From assembly GCA_902760645.1 (NCBI GenBank), contig CACWHC010000018.1, positions 1 through 58,455 of the forward strand: a DNA stretch of 58,455 bases, read 5' to 3'. Both the position numbers and the translations under genes were made by a program. Under the pieces are notes generated by a model. The model did not search any database. It saw nothing but the letters and a program-made list of their open reading frames with translations, and was not told where the DNA came from. Positions 48,873-58,307 of the stretch are shown here, one piece after another; the first letter of the stretch is position 1, and each line of letters begins with the position of its first letter. This DNA is from an uncultured bacterium (GTDB lineage: Bacteria > Cyanobacteriota > Vampirovibrionia > Gastranaerophilales > Gastranaerophilaceae).

Positions 48873-49790
48873 TTATTGTTTATTTCTTAATCCGTTAAAC
48901 CAATCTCGGGCAAACATTTCCCCTTTGCCCTCAGGTTTTACTTTTATAAGCATAATACAATCTTTTCCGCAGGCAACTTTTATGCCTTCCTTTGTTACTT
49001 CAAGAAACTCACCGCAGTTTCCGCATCCTTCACATACTTTTGTTTCAAGTACTTTTATTATTTTGTCGTTATATTTAAAATACGCAGAAGGGGACTTGTA
49101 TATACCTCTTACAAGGTTGTGAATTTCCTGAGCGGATTTTGAAAAAACTATTTCGGTTTCCTCTTTTTGTAATTTGTTTGCCATACAAACACCATCTTCG
49201 CATTGTGGAACCGGTGTTATGGTGTTACCCGCAAGTCCTAGTAATGTGTTTTTAATCATCTCGGGTGATTTGTTGCTGATTTCTTCGTATAATTCTTCGC
49301 AGTTCATTGTATCAGAAATAGGTATTACAAGTCTTTGACATACATCACCGCAGTCAAGTCCGAGTTCAGTTATCATTGTGCAGATACCTGTTTCTTTATC
49401 ACCGTTTATGATTGCACGCTGAATAGGGTTGGCTCCTCTGTATTTCGGAAGTAGTGATGCATGCAAATTTATGGTTTCATATTTTGGAATGTCAAGAACT
49501 TCCTGAGATAAAATTTGCCCGAATGCAAACGTTACAAAAAAATCAGGCTCAAGTTTTTTTAATTCTGCCTGTATATCAGGTTCTTTCCTTATTGATTTTG
49601 GCTGAAAAACCGGAATATCATTTTTAATTGCAAACTGTTTAATAGGGGACATTTGTATTTTGTTACCCCTTCCTGCAGGTTTATCCGGTTGTGTTACCAC
49701 GGCTAAAACATCAATATCGGGAGAATTGTATAAATATTCCAAAGACTTCAGCCCAATATCGGGTGTTCCGAAAAATACTACCTTAAGCAT
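48873..49790 (-). CDS. fmt: Methionyl-tRNA formyltransferase
   Basis: 305 residues. Formylates initiator Met-tRNA. Motifs: VVFFGTPDIGLKSLEYL, AVVTQPDKPAGRG, NLHASLLPKYRGANPIQRAI (catalytic Asn-x-His and SLLPKYRG), TGICTMITELGLDCGDV. The C-terminal domain contains IVRG-type LVRGIYKSPSAYF. The start overlaps the def stop by 8 bases. Confidence 0.95.
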   Translation of the reverse strand: MLKVVFFGTPDIGLKSLEYLYNSPDIDVLAVVTQPDKPAGRGNKIQMSPIKQFAIKNDIPVFQPKSIRKEPDIQAELKKLEPDFFVTFAFGQILSQEVLDIPKYETINLHASLLPKYRGANPIQRAIINGDKETGICTMITELGLDCGDVCQRLVIPISDTMNCEELYEEISNKSPEMIKNTLLGLAGNTITPVPQCEDGVCMANKLQKEETEIVFSKSAQEIHNLVRGIYKSPSAYFKYNDKIIKVLETKVCEGCGNCGEFLEVTKEGIKVACGKDCIMLIKVKPEGKGEMFARDWFNGLRNKQ

Positions 49791-50346
49791 TTTTTAATTC
49801 AGCCTCCAATTCGGGTTCTTCAAGGAGTTTATCTTCTTCAATAGGCGGAAGATTGTATTTTGCAAGGACTTCATTGGCTTCAAATCTGTTTATGCAATGG
49901 TCGATATACAAAATCCCGTCTAAGTGGTCAAATTCGTGCTGAATACATCTTGTTAATAATGTGCCGCCGTTTGCCTCCAATATAAACGGTCTGCCGTGCG
50001 AATCAAGTGCTTTTACGGTTACGTTTTTGTATCTTCTTACATCCGTATAAGCTTCCGGAAAACTTAAACACCCCTCATTACTGATTATTGCACCTGATCT
50101 TTTTATTATTTTAGGATTTATAAATACCATAGGTTTGAGCGGTTCCTCGTTAGTAGAAACGTCCAAAACAAATACTCTGTAGTTAACGCCGATTTGCGGT
50201 GCCGCAAGTCCGACCCCGTTTGCCGAGTACATTGTTTCCAGTAAATCGTTTACTAATTCCGTAATCTTTTTGGATACTTTATGAACTTCCTTTGACGGCT
50301 GTCTTAATGATTCTGTTCCATACTTTAATATAGTTTTAATCGCCAT
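49783..50346 (-). CDS. def: Peptide deformylase
   Basis: 187 residues. Removes formyl groups from nascent proteins, so it pairs with fmt. The three motifs are present: GVGLAAPQIG, EGCLSFPEAY and QHEFDHLDG with the metal-binding Cys and two His. The C-terminal tail (EEDKLLEEPELEAELKNA) is acidic and longer than minimal. Confidence 0.96.
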   Translation of the reverse strand: MAIKTILKYGTESLRQPSKEVHKVSKKITELVNDLLETMYSANGVGLAAPQIGVNYRVFVLDVSTNEEPLKPMVFINPKIIKRSGAIISNEGCLSFPEAYTDVRRYKNVTVKALDSHGRPFILEANGGTLLTRCIQHEFDHLDGILYIDHCINRFEANEVLAKYNLPPIEEDKLLEEPELEAELKNA

Positions 50347-50401
50347 AAATAATCACCTCGTTATTTAAAATTCTACTATAAAGTAGTCTGTTTGGCAATT
50401 A

Positions 50402-51076
50402 TTATCGTACATTAAGAAATTTATGCATTTGCGGAATCATGCGGACGTTAGGATATTTTGAGTAAAATTTGTCAAATATTTTTTCGCAAACTTCTGTGCT
50501 GACTGCAAAATTATTTTCTGCCATTTCAGGCTGCAAAATAATCAAAATATTATTTTTTATTGCAAGTTTTGTTGCAAAATTTATTTCTTCCTCGGTAATA
50601 TTTTCGTTAAATACGATTTTTGCAAATACTTCTTTTTGTGATGCGATATCAAAAAATTCTGTAATTTTATCCTCAGCTTGCGGCTGACCTGTACAGCTTT
50701 CAAGTTTTATGTCTGCTGAAATTACATCAGTAAAGTCTATAATTTTATTCAGATTTTCCGGTAATGTCGCATTCGTTTCCAGATATATTTTATGTTTGCT
50801 GTTTTTTGCAAGCGGTAAAAATTCCGATAAAAAGTCAACAGAAACCAAAGGTTCTCCGCCTGTCAGGGATAATACGAAATTTTTGCCGTAACCGTTAACT
50901 TTTTCAATTAATTGAGAGGGAGTGTATTCTGTTGATTTTGATAATTCAAAATCAGTATCACAGTATCTGCAATTCAAATTACATCTGCAAAAGCGTATAA
51001 ACAACTGCCGTTCCCCGACATAAGGACCTTCCCCCTGTATTGATAAAAATATTTCTCTAATGTTAGCCTTTGACAA
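50402..51076 (-). CDS. queE: 7-carboxy-7-deazaguanine synthase QueE
   Basis: 224 residues. A radical SAM enzyme of the queuosine/7-deazaguanine pathway. SIQGEGPYVGERQLFIRF is the QueE-type start; the CX3CX2C cluster motif is CNLNCRYC, followed by DTDFE; LSLTGGEPLV and LETNATLPENL are further conserved stretches. The start follows the dnaJ-like stop by two bases, so the two are one transcript. No other queuosine gene is in the window. Confidence 0.9.
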   Translation of the reverse strand: MSKANIREIFLSIQGEGPYVGERQLFIRFCRCNLNCRYCDTDFELSKSTEYTPSQLIEKVNGYGKNFVLSLTGGEPLVSVDFLSEFLPLAKNSKHKIYLETNATLPENLNKIIDFTDVISADIKLESCTGQPQAEDKITEFFDIASQKEVFAKIVFNENITEEEINFATKLAIKNNILIILQPEMAENNFAVSTEVCEKIFDKFYSKYPNVRMIPQMHKFLNVR

Positions 51077-51078
51077 TT

Positions 51079-52170
51079 TTAATAATCTCTTACGGAAGTT
51101 TGTGACATTCTTTTTAGCTTCGAATACATAGTAACTTCGTCTTCCGACAGTTCCTTCGGTAATTGTATCTCTACTGAAATAATCATATCACCAATTCTTC
51201 CGTTTGTCATTAACCCTTTATTCGCAATTCTAAATTCCTGTCCTGATGAAGTCATTGGAGGAATTGTGAGATTTATATTGCCGTCAAAGGACGGAACTTC
51301 AACAACTGAACCAAGTACAGCTTCAAACGGTGAAATTGGAAGTTTATAAATAACATTGTTACCCTCAAGCTGCATGTGTTCATCTTTTTCTACTTTGATT
51401 GTAATGTAGAGATTACCGTTTGTGCCTCCAAAGAAACCCGGATTACCTTCTCCTGCAAGTCTTAATTTTGAGTCATTGCGGACTCCCTTTGGAATTTTTA
51501 CGGTTAATTTGCGATTAGTCTGATATATGCCTGAGCCTCCGCATTTAGGACATTTAGCTGAATTAATAAATCTTCTGCCGTTACAATGCGGACATAATTC
51601 TTTATGCATTATGTTCAAGACCCTTTCGCATCCCCTAACGGCTTCCGTTAATGTGATGGAAACTTCCGTGTAAACATCGTCCCCATCCTTAGGTTGTCTT
51701 TTTACTGCTTTTTCAGAGTGTTTTTTGCTTATTTCATCAAGTATTGATGAAACTTTGTCTTTAAAAAATTTCTTTGTATATGATTCATAAATATCTTGTT
51801 TTTTCCCTTGTGAAGTTTTATTTGTTGTTTCTTTTTCAACGTATGAATCTGTTTTTGAAGTGCCTGTTTCTTTAAATTCAGGTTTTGAATCAGCTTTTTT
51901 GTTTTGTTGTTCAGATTTTTTGCCGAAGTCTTTTTTCGGGGTTTTGTAAAATCCGTTTATCATGTCGTATTGTTTGCGTTTAACTTCATCAGACAATGTT
52001 TCGTAGGCTTCCAGTACATCTTTAAATTTCTGGACGCTTTCGGGTGATTTGTTCACATCAGGGTGATACATCCTTGCCAGATGTCTGTATGAAGTTTTTA
52101 CTTCAATGCTGTCACTGTCAGGGGTAACTCCAAGAATATCATAATAATTTTTCTTACATTTCATCGTCAT
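51079..52170 (-). CDS. DnaJ-like co-chaperone with half zinc finger
   Basis: 363 residues. J domain at residues 8-75 (YYDILGVTPDSD, HPD motif in RMYHPDVNKS). The charged, disordered spacer (about 75-140) replaces the Gly/Phe region. The zinc-binding part has only two CxxC motifs, CPHCNGRRFINSAKCPKC with GGSGIY, where DnaJ has four. The C-terminal substrate-binding domains (RKLTVKIPKGVRNDSKLRLA; LPISPFEAVLGSVVEVPSFD) are normal. It would stimulate an Hsp70 partner. Confidence 0.85.
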   Translation of the reverse strand: MTMKCKKNYYDILGVTPDSDSIEVKTSYRHLARMYHPDVNKSPESVQKFKDVLEAYETLSDEVKRKQYDMINGFYKTPKKDFGKKSEQQNKKADSKPEFKETGTSKTDSYVEKETTNKTSQGKKQDIYESYTKKFFKDKVSSILDEISKKHSEKAVKRQPKDGDDVYTEVSITLTEAVRGCERVLNIMHKELCPHCNGRRFINSAKCPKCGGSGIYQTNRKLTVKIPKGVRNDSKLRLAGEGNPGFFGGTNGNLYITIKVEKDEHMQLEGNNVIYKLPISPFEAVLGSVVEVPSFDGNINLTIPPMTSSGQEFRIANKGLMTNGRIGDMIISVEIQLPKELSEDEVTMYSKLKRMSQTSVRDY

Positions 52171-52230
52171 ATAATTATTTATAATGACGTTATAAAATTT
52201 TTCAACATTATTGTGGGGAAATTTTTATGA

Positions 52231-53619
52231 TTATTTATTAAAACCTATTGTCGACTGCGCATTACGGTCTTTATACAAGTTTTCCTTAATTTTCATGTTT
52301 TGGTTTGACTGAATTGGAACTATAAAATCATCCAGTCTTAAATTTCTTCGGTTATCGTTAATTGCTGTTTCTGTTGCTTCGTCTATCAAAACGGTTATAT
52401 CTCTGTTAGAAAATCCTCTTGTCATATTTACAAGTTTATCTATATCCTCTGCGGAGGAAGCTAATTCGGCTCCTTTTGGAAACTGATTAAGCCTCAGAAC
52501 AATCAATTTTTGTCTTTGATTATCATCAGGTAAACCCATATAAGTTTTATATGTCAGTCTGCTTTTTATTGCATCATCAACAAGGTCAAAGTTATTTGTA
52601 GCCCCAAGGATAATGATATTATCCCCTCTTGCTTGATCTATTATTTGTAATAACGTGCTGACCAGTTTGTTGCCTTCGGCATGTGTGCCTGACGAATCTC
52701 TGCGTGCAGTTAATGATTCCATTTCATCCATCATCATAAGTACGGGTTTACCGGATTCTTTAGCAATATCCTTTATATAGTCATAAGCTTCTTGTGTTTG
52801 GATGGATGAGCCGTTTACGAAGGTAGAACCAACCTTAGAAACCTTAAACTTATACATCGGCAATCCTGTTTCCTGAGCTATGGCTTCCATAAGATAGGTT
52901 TTTCCGCATCCCGGAGGACCATATAATAAAATTCCTCTTGGCATTTTTTTGCCGTATTCTACTTCGTTAAGTCTTGCTATTTCAGGATTTTTGAGCGGAA
53001 TTAAAATTGTATTATTTATTTTGGCTTTTTCTTTTTCCATGCCTGCAATACTGTCAAATCCTGATGGTGAAAATTCATTCGGTGTGAATTCTTCAACCAG
53101 CATATTCGGTTCACGTTTCTTCTTCACTGCAGTATTTGTCGGTTTGTCCGGTTTATCAATATTTTCTTGTTTTTCAGCTTTGTCATTATTTGATTTTATC
53201 TGAACTTCGGCATCATTATCATTGTTGCTGTCAAGTTTTGCAATTAAATCATAAATCCATTTTGCTTCTCCGGGGATACCGTCTTCTGCAAGTTCCTGCA
53301 TGTAAGTATTATATTCTTTCATTCTGTAATGCATTGACGGATATTTTTTGTCAATCTGCTTTACGACAGCAATTTTTTGATTCACAAATATATCAGAATA
53401 AAATTCGGTCATTTCCTTGTTGTTTAATGCAGTAGCTTCACGCAGGTTATCTTCCATTTCCATTACGGATTTATTCATAATCCTGAGTTCTTGTGCAATT
53501 TCACGCTGAGTCAAATCTTTGCCGTATAATTCTTCTTTTTTTAGCTGTTTTTGTACCTGTTCATTAAGTTTTTTGTTGTAGCCGAAAGTCGGGCTGTTTG
53601 CTATGCTGTAAATTCTCAT
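52231..53619 (-). CDS. AAA+ ATPase, lineage-type
   Basis: 462 residues. N-terminal part starts with SIANSPTFGYNKKLNEQVQ, the short Phe-x-Gly type motif, then a helical region and an Asn/Asp/Lys linker (about 150-180). The AAA domain from ~190: GFDSIAGMEKEK, Walker A GPPGCGKT, Walker B VLMMMDEMES, sensor/arginine-finger region with IIILGATNNFDLVDDAIKSR, and RGFSNRDITVLIDEAT. It resembles classical FtsH/Vps4-type AAA proteins but has no protease or membrane domain. Substrate unknown. Confidence 0.8.
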   Translation of the reverse strand: MRIYSIANSPTFGYNKKLNEQVQKQLKKEELYGKDLTQREIAQELRIMNKSVMEMEDNLREATALNNKEMTEFYSDIFVNQKIAVVKQIDKKYPSMHYRMKEYNTYMQELAEDGIPGEAKWIYDLIAKLDSNNDNDAEVQIKSNNDKAEKQENIDKPDKPTNTAVKKKREPNMLVEEFTPNEFSPSGFDSIAGMEKEKAKINNTILIPLKNPEIARLNEVEYGKKMPRGILLYGPPGCGKTYLMEAIAQETGLPMYKFKVSKVGSTFVNGSSIQTQEAYDYIKDIAKESGKPVLMMMDEMESLTARRDSSGTHAEGNKLVSTLLQIIDQARGDNIIILGATNNFDLVDDAIKSRLTYKTYMGLPDDNQRQKLIVLRLNQFPKGAELASSAEDIDKLVNMTRGFSNRDITVLIDEATETAINDNRRNLRLDDFIVPIQSNQNMKIKENLYKDRNAQSTIGFNK

Positions 53620-53698
53620 TTCATTATCCCTTTATAATGCCAATTTTAGAATGAATATATTTTAAATACTATGCTTGTAACATAATATTTTACAATAC

Positions 53699-54979
53699 TT
53701 AATTAAATAAAATTCCGACAATAGCGGCGGACATATAGCACGCAAGAGTACCTGCAATTAATGCACGAACCCCTAATCTTGCAAGATTTTTCCTTTGGTT
53801 AGGTGCAAGTTCTCCTATACCGCCTAACTGAATTGCTACTGAGCCGAAATTACCGAAGCTGCATAATGCAAAACAGGCAATTAAATAACTTTTTTGCGAA
53901 AGTGCCTGCGGTAAATTGGTTAAATCAACGTATGCAACCATTTCATTCAGTACAAGTTTTGTTCCCATTAAGCTTCCGACTGTTGTCGATTCACTCAAAG
54001 GACAACCCATCAAATACGCAAATATGGCAAAAATTTTACCCAATATCATTTTTAATGACAGTTGAGTTAAGTCAAATGATGCAAAATTTATGTGCAGATA
54101 TTTAACGATTAAATTTCCAGCACCTCCTAAAATATAATCAATCATTGCAACAAGAGCGACAAGTGCCAAAATCATTGCAACAATGTTAATTGCTACTTTC
54201 ATACCTTCTGATGCACCTGCGGATATTGCATCAAATACGTTTATATAAGGTTTTCTTCTTTTGCTGTATGTTATTGAAAAATTCTCGCTTGTTTCCGGGG
54301 TATGTGTTTCAGGATACATGATTTTTGCAATAATCATTGCTCCCGGAACTGCCATTATGGAAGATGCCAGCAGATAATGAGCAGGAATACCTATTGAAAT
54401 ATATATCGGCATTGTGGCTCCGGATATACAAGCCATACTTCCTGCCATTGACGCAAGCAATTCCGAACGGGTAAGTTTTGCTAAATAAGGTCTTATCATG
54501 ATTTGTGCCGATATTTGCCCTACAAAGGCACTTGCTACATTTGATAACGCTTCTGCCCCGCTGACGGACATGAGTTTATTCATGGCTTTTCCAAATATAG
54601 GTATTATCCTTTGCATTATTCCGTAGTAGTACAGAATATTAACCAATATCATCATGAAAATTAATGAACAGATTAGTTGCAGGGCAAAAATATTTGAGCC
54701 TTGTCCGAATATTTCGCCGAGTCTTGTGTTATTTAAAAGAGGTCCGAATACGAAGCTTCCACCGTCTTTTGCAAAATCCAAAATCTTTTGGACACATAAG
54801 CCTATATTCATAAATAATGCTCTGCCAAACGGTACTTTAAATATAAATACAGCAAGTAAAACCTGTAGAGCAAAGCCTGTGCCTACCGTCTTATAATTGA
54901 TTGCTTTTTTGTTGTTTGACATAAGGTATGCCAGCAAAAATATAAAAGCTATCCCAAAAATTCCAAAAAATCTGCTCAT
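53699..54979 (-). CDS. Concentrative nucleoside transporter (NupC type)
   Basis: 426 residues with about ten membrane segments. CNT marks: FVFGPLLNNTRLGEIFGQGS, VSGAEALSNVASAFVGQISA, MRPYLAKLTRSELLASMAGS, ISGATMPIYISIGIPAHYLL, SEGMKVAINIVAMILALVAL, and a late GFG-type helix LIACFALCSFGNFGSVAIQLG with GGIGELAPNQR. Cation-coupled nucleoside uptake at the inner membrane. Confidence 0.93.
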   Translation of the reverse strand: MSRFFGIFGIAFIFLLAYLMSNNKKAINYKTVGTGFALQVLLAVFIFKVPFGRALFMNIGLCVQKILDFAKDGGSFVFGPLLNNTRLGEIFGQGSNIFALQLICSLIFMMILVNILYYYGIMQRIIPIFGKAMNKLMSVSGAEALSNVASAFVGQISAQIMIRPYLAKLTRSELLASMAGSMACISGATMPIYISIGIPAHYLLASSIMAVPGAMIIAKIMYPETHTPETSENFSITYSKRRKPYINVFDAISAGASEGMKVAINIVAMILALVALVAMIDYILGGAGNLIVKYLHINFASFDLTQLSLKMILGKIFAIFAYLMGCPLSESTTVGSLMGTKLVLNEMVAYVDLTNLPQALSQKSYLIACFALCSFGNFGSVAIQLGGIGELAPNQRKNLARLGVRALIAGTLACYMSAAIVGILFN

Positions 54980-55052
54980 ATAACCCTCATAAAATTCTGT
55001 ATAAAATTATTATACAAAAAACATGAAATAATAATATATAATTTTAGGTAAA

Positions 55053-57884
55053 TTATAATTTAATGTTTGTAAAATCCTGAAGGTTAAAGCCCAGGTCTTT
55101 CATATGTCCGAGTAATGCTCCGCCGGTGATTTCTCCTGCTTCATTCTTTATAACCCAGCTTTGGTCGCCGTCAATAGCGTTTCTTACCATATTTGCGTAT
55201 GACTGTTTATCAAAGAAAGTGTCAGCTGCACGGTATATTGCATCCGTAAAATCGTTGCTCATTTCGTTCAGGTATGCAAAATAGTCATTTCCTGTTGTTG
55301 ATTTTATCTGCGGTACGGTACGACTGGTTAAAAATCCGTTTACACCATCAGAAACGCTGTCAACATGTCCGCCTACACGGGTGCATATAACAGGTGTTCC
55401 TTTGTACAGAGATTCCCATTTTGCTCCGTCCGGTTCAAAATGGCTTGAATATAACGTAAAGTCGCTGCCTGCCTGGAAAATATTATTTGCTGTGTAACCG
55501 TCCTGCCATACAACTTGTTTACCTAAATCGTAACCGAGTTCTTTCTTTAAATTCTGAGCGAGTTTTCTGATATTTCCGCCTTCACCGTCAGCACCGCCTA
55601 TAACGATAATCGGTTTTGGTTTATTAGGGTATCTGCCTGCCCATTCGTTCATAACTCTGCGAATTGCGTTGCAGGCTACATCTACGCCTTTTTGACTTAC
55701 AAAGCGTACACCCATATCCAAAACAAGTGTATCGTCCAAATCTTCCGGTTTAACTTGTGATAAATCGGTTAATTCTGATTCACCTATATTGAATAATCTG
55801 TCACCGCGTTTTTTGTTGTGTTCAATCATGCTGTTCAAATAATCAATAAATACTGCTTTATTATGTTTTCTGTTAAGAAGGATTCGTTCTGTTGTATCAG
55901 AATGCGTATAGGACTTAAATTCTCTTAATGCTGTAGTTCCTTTTGCTTCCATAGCTTCTAAAGCCGTATTTATGCATTCTGAACCTATTTCTTTAAGTTG
56001 TTCAATTTTTGTCCTGAAATTACCCGCATCAAGTTTCCCTGATAAAACTTCTTCCATTTTGGCTCGCTGCAGGTCTGAAATCCCTGACAGATTACGCAAA
56101 GTGCTCTGGAATAGTGTCAGTTTGTCGCCGTTTATTGCATTTAAAAATCCTGTTATATTTGCCTGACTGACTTCGTTTACACTTCTGTCCCAGCCGTTGC
56201 TTGCCCCTTGTAATGTGCCGTTATCTTTTCTTACTTTACAGATGTGCTGCATAGCATGACTTCTTTCGGGTTGCTCTGCAAGCTCTGCTGCGTATGTAGG
56301 CGATACTGGCTTCATTTTGTTAGAAAGACATGCTGCCATATTAGCCAGGTTAACCTGATTATCCGTAACAAGAACTTTTCTTAAAGCATCATACTCAAAG
56401 CCTGTATTTGCATATTTGTGAATATCGTATGCGTACTTGTCAAATAATGTATTTAAAATTTCTGATGTATGATTCCAGCTTGTTCCCTGATAATCCAGGT
56501 TGTGGTCTATGTTAATCAGGTTCATAGATTTGAACATATTTGCAGCACGGGAAGATAATTCTTTCATTTCAGCTTCGCATGGTGCTTTTAATCTCATCAA
56601 AGGTGCAATCGCTCCGGCATGCCAGTCGTTCAAAATCATTGCATCAGGTGTTTTTATTTCCGCAAATTTATCCGGATTAAAGATTTTTATGCATGTCTGA
56701 GAGTTAGGGTCAGCCTTAATCTTTAAAAATTCATAAACTGATTTTGAAAAGAAAGCGTATCTTTCGGCTTCTGAAGCTTTCTGGGAATCAGTATATAATC
56801 CGCTTGATGTAAAGTAGTCGTTGTTCTTGAACATCAAACGTTTGAAACCTTTCGGGTCCATTCCCGTAAAGACTTCTACTGTCTGATTTTCAACTCTTTC
56901 GTTGCGGAATACTTGAGTAGTAAATTCTGCAACCTTATCAAGGGTTATTTCAAAATGTTTTGGTTTGTCTAAATCGTAAGTATATTTGTATGTATTCCCT
57001 ATTTGTTCAAGTTTTGATTTGCCGTGGATAAGACTGAGCGGTCTTACAAGTGAATTGTCTATATTAAATTCTTTTGTCAAATTTTTAGCAATCTGAACAG
57101 GAACTTCACCCAAACCGCCTTCTTTTTCAGGAATAGATTCTGAGGTCAGCGACCAAATTACGGAATCTTTAGTGAGTGGTTTTGGCTGCGGCATTTTATC
57201 GGTCTTGTTTATAAATGCTGATGCTGCATCACTCAGCCAGCTTTTCAGTCCCTCGCTTAACTCAATAGGTGAGCCGTCATTTCTGACATTTCTCAAAAGC
57301 GGTATGCCGTCAAGATTTGCCAAATTCCTTTCTCTTGGTGCTGCTACCATGGCTTTATATACTTCCATGTTAACTATATCCGCATCCAAAGATGATAAGT
57401 ACCCGTCATACCATTTTTTGGTGTCTTTTAATTCATTTGACAAATTATTAATGTCGTTTGTATTTGTTCGTGCGAGGCTTTCTACGGATGTTAATTTTGC
57501 ATCCATTGATGCATTTTTCGCGGATGCTTCCGTAATTTTATCGGAAATTAATCCTAACTGGGTGCTTATATCTCCGATTTTAGAGTTTACGTTGTGGTAA
57601 AGACTTTTAGTGTTACCGTTTTTCATTATAGCATATGAGGCTAATCCAAGTGTAACAAGGGCTAAGCCTGCGTTTACATAGTTCAGATTTTCTTTAAAGA
57701 AGTTTTTATCATCTTGCGGGGTGCTTTGTCCCGGAGCTGTTGGGGTATTTGTCGGCTGTGTCTGAAAAACAGGTGGCTTATTTAGCAGCGATGACGCTGA
57801 TACCGTGCTGTCTGCGGAGCTCAATTGAGTCCCGTTAAATCCTGTCAGACCATTAAATGAGATTTTCTTGATGCTAACGCCCAT
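55053..57884 (-). CDS. Membrane-anchored GT5 glycogen synthase-like protein
   Basis: 943 residues. N-terminus with SIKKISFNGLTGFNGTQ, then Thr/Pro/Gln-rich disorder, one membrane segment (about residues 68-85, NAGLALVTLGLASYAIMKNG) and a coiled coil (about 90-160). The glycosyltransferase 5 part starts near residue 232 with VIWSLTSESIPEKEGGLGEV (KEGGLGEVP replaces KTGGLGDV), NDWHAGAIAPLMRL, and ends with FEPDGAKWESLYKGTPVICT and GGHVDSVSDGVNGFL. Starch or glycogen synthesis, possibly tethered to the membrane. The normal enzyme is about 480 residues and has no anchor. Confidence 0.78.
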   Translation of the reverse strand: MGVSIKKISFNGLTGFNGTQLSSADSTVSASSLLNKPPVFQTQPTNTPTAPGQSTPQDDKNFFKENLNYVNAGLALVTLGLASYAIMKNGNTKSLYHNVNSKIGDISTQLGLISDKITEASAKNASMDAKLTSVESLARTNTNDINNLSNELKDTKKWYDGYLSSLDADIVNMEVYKAMVAAPRERNLANLDGIPLLRNVRNDGSPIELSEGLKSWLSDAASAFINKTDKMPQPKPLTKDSVIWSLTSESIPEKEGGLGEVPVQIAKNLTKEFNIDNSLVRPLSLIHGKSKLEQIGNTYKYTYDLDKPKHFEITLDKVAEFTTQVFRNERVENQTVEVFTGMDPKGFKRLMFKNNDYFTSSGLYTDSQKASEAERYAFFSKSVYEFLKIKADPNSQTCIKIFNPDKFAEIKTPDAMILNDWHAGAIAPLMRLKAPCEAEMKELSSRAANMFKSMNLINIDHNLDYQGTSWNHTSEILNTLFDKYAYDIHKYANTGFEYDALRKVLVTDNQVNLANMAACLSNKMKPVSPTYAAELAEQPERSHAMQHICKVRKDNGTLQGASNGWDRSVNEVSQANITGFLNAINGDKLTLFQSTLRNLSGISDLQRAKMEEVLSGKLDAGNFRTKIEQLKEIGSECINTALEAMEAKGTTALREFKSYTHSDTTERILLNRKHNKAVFIDYLNSMIEHNKKRGDRLFNIGESELTDLSQVKPEDLDDTLVLDMGVRFVSQKGVDVACNAIRRVMNEWAGRYPNKPKPIIVIGGADGEGGNIRKLAQNLKKELGYDLGKQVVWQDGYTANNIFQAGSDFTLYSSHFEPDGAKWESLYKGTPVICTRVGGHVDSVSDGVNGFLTSRTVPQIKSTTGNDYFAYLNEMSNDFTDAIYRAADTFFDKQSYANMVRNAIDGDQSWVIKNEAGEITGGALLGHMKDLGFNLQDFTNIKL

Positions 57885-58061
57885 ATTTACTCCTGAAATA
57901 TTCCTAAACTGAGTTTTAAATACTTCTAAATAATATTTTTTGCTATCTTGCAGAAAAATTTAAATAAAATCTTTACAATCAGTAATATGTATATTATTGT
58001 ATTTTTTTCTAATTATCAAAAATTTAAAAATATTTAACATTAGCCAATTTACCAAATAGTA

Positions 58062-58090
58062 TTGACAATAGATTTTGTTCTTGCTAGATT
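58062..58090 (+). promoter_or_regulatory. Promoter of tRNA-Lys
   Basis: Consensus TTGACA (58062-58067), 17-base spacer, TAGATT (58085-58090). Transcription would start near 58097, about 45 bases before the tRNA. Confidence 0.75.
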
Positions 58091-58141
58091 AGTAAATGCA
58101 AAGACTAAAAGATGTCGATGCATTTAGATTTAATAGCATTT

Positions 58142-58214
58142 GCGCCTGTAGCTCAGCCGGTAGAGCAATCCCCTTTTAAGGGAGAGGTCGCGCGTTCGAA
58201 TCGCGCCAGGCGCA
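58142..58214 (+). tRNA. tRNA-Lys (UUU)
   Basis: 73 bases. Acceptor GCGCCTG/CAGGCGC plus discriminator A, D-arm GCTC...GAGC, anticodon arm ATCCC-CTTTTAA-GGGAG with TTT anticodon, T-arm GCGCG-TTCGAAT-CGCGC. The 3' CCA is not encoded. Confidence 0.96.
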
Positions 58215-58307
58215 AATCTTTTTTGCTTATAAATCAGGTTGATAAATAACAATAATGGTGAATTTTATTTAATAAACCCATAAAAATAAGTTTTGTTTAA
58301 TCTCGTT

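Noticed and set aside
58142-58214. Prophage attachment site in tRNA-Lys
   Set aside because: The tRNA lies 22 kb from the prophage edge and no partial tRNA copy was seen near 35.6 kb.
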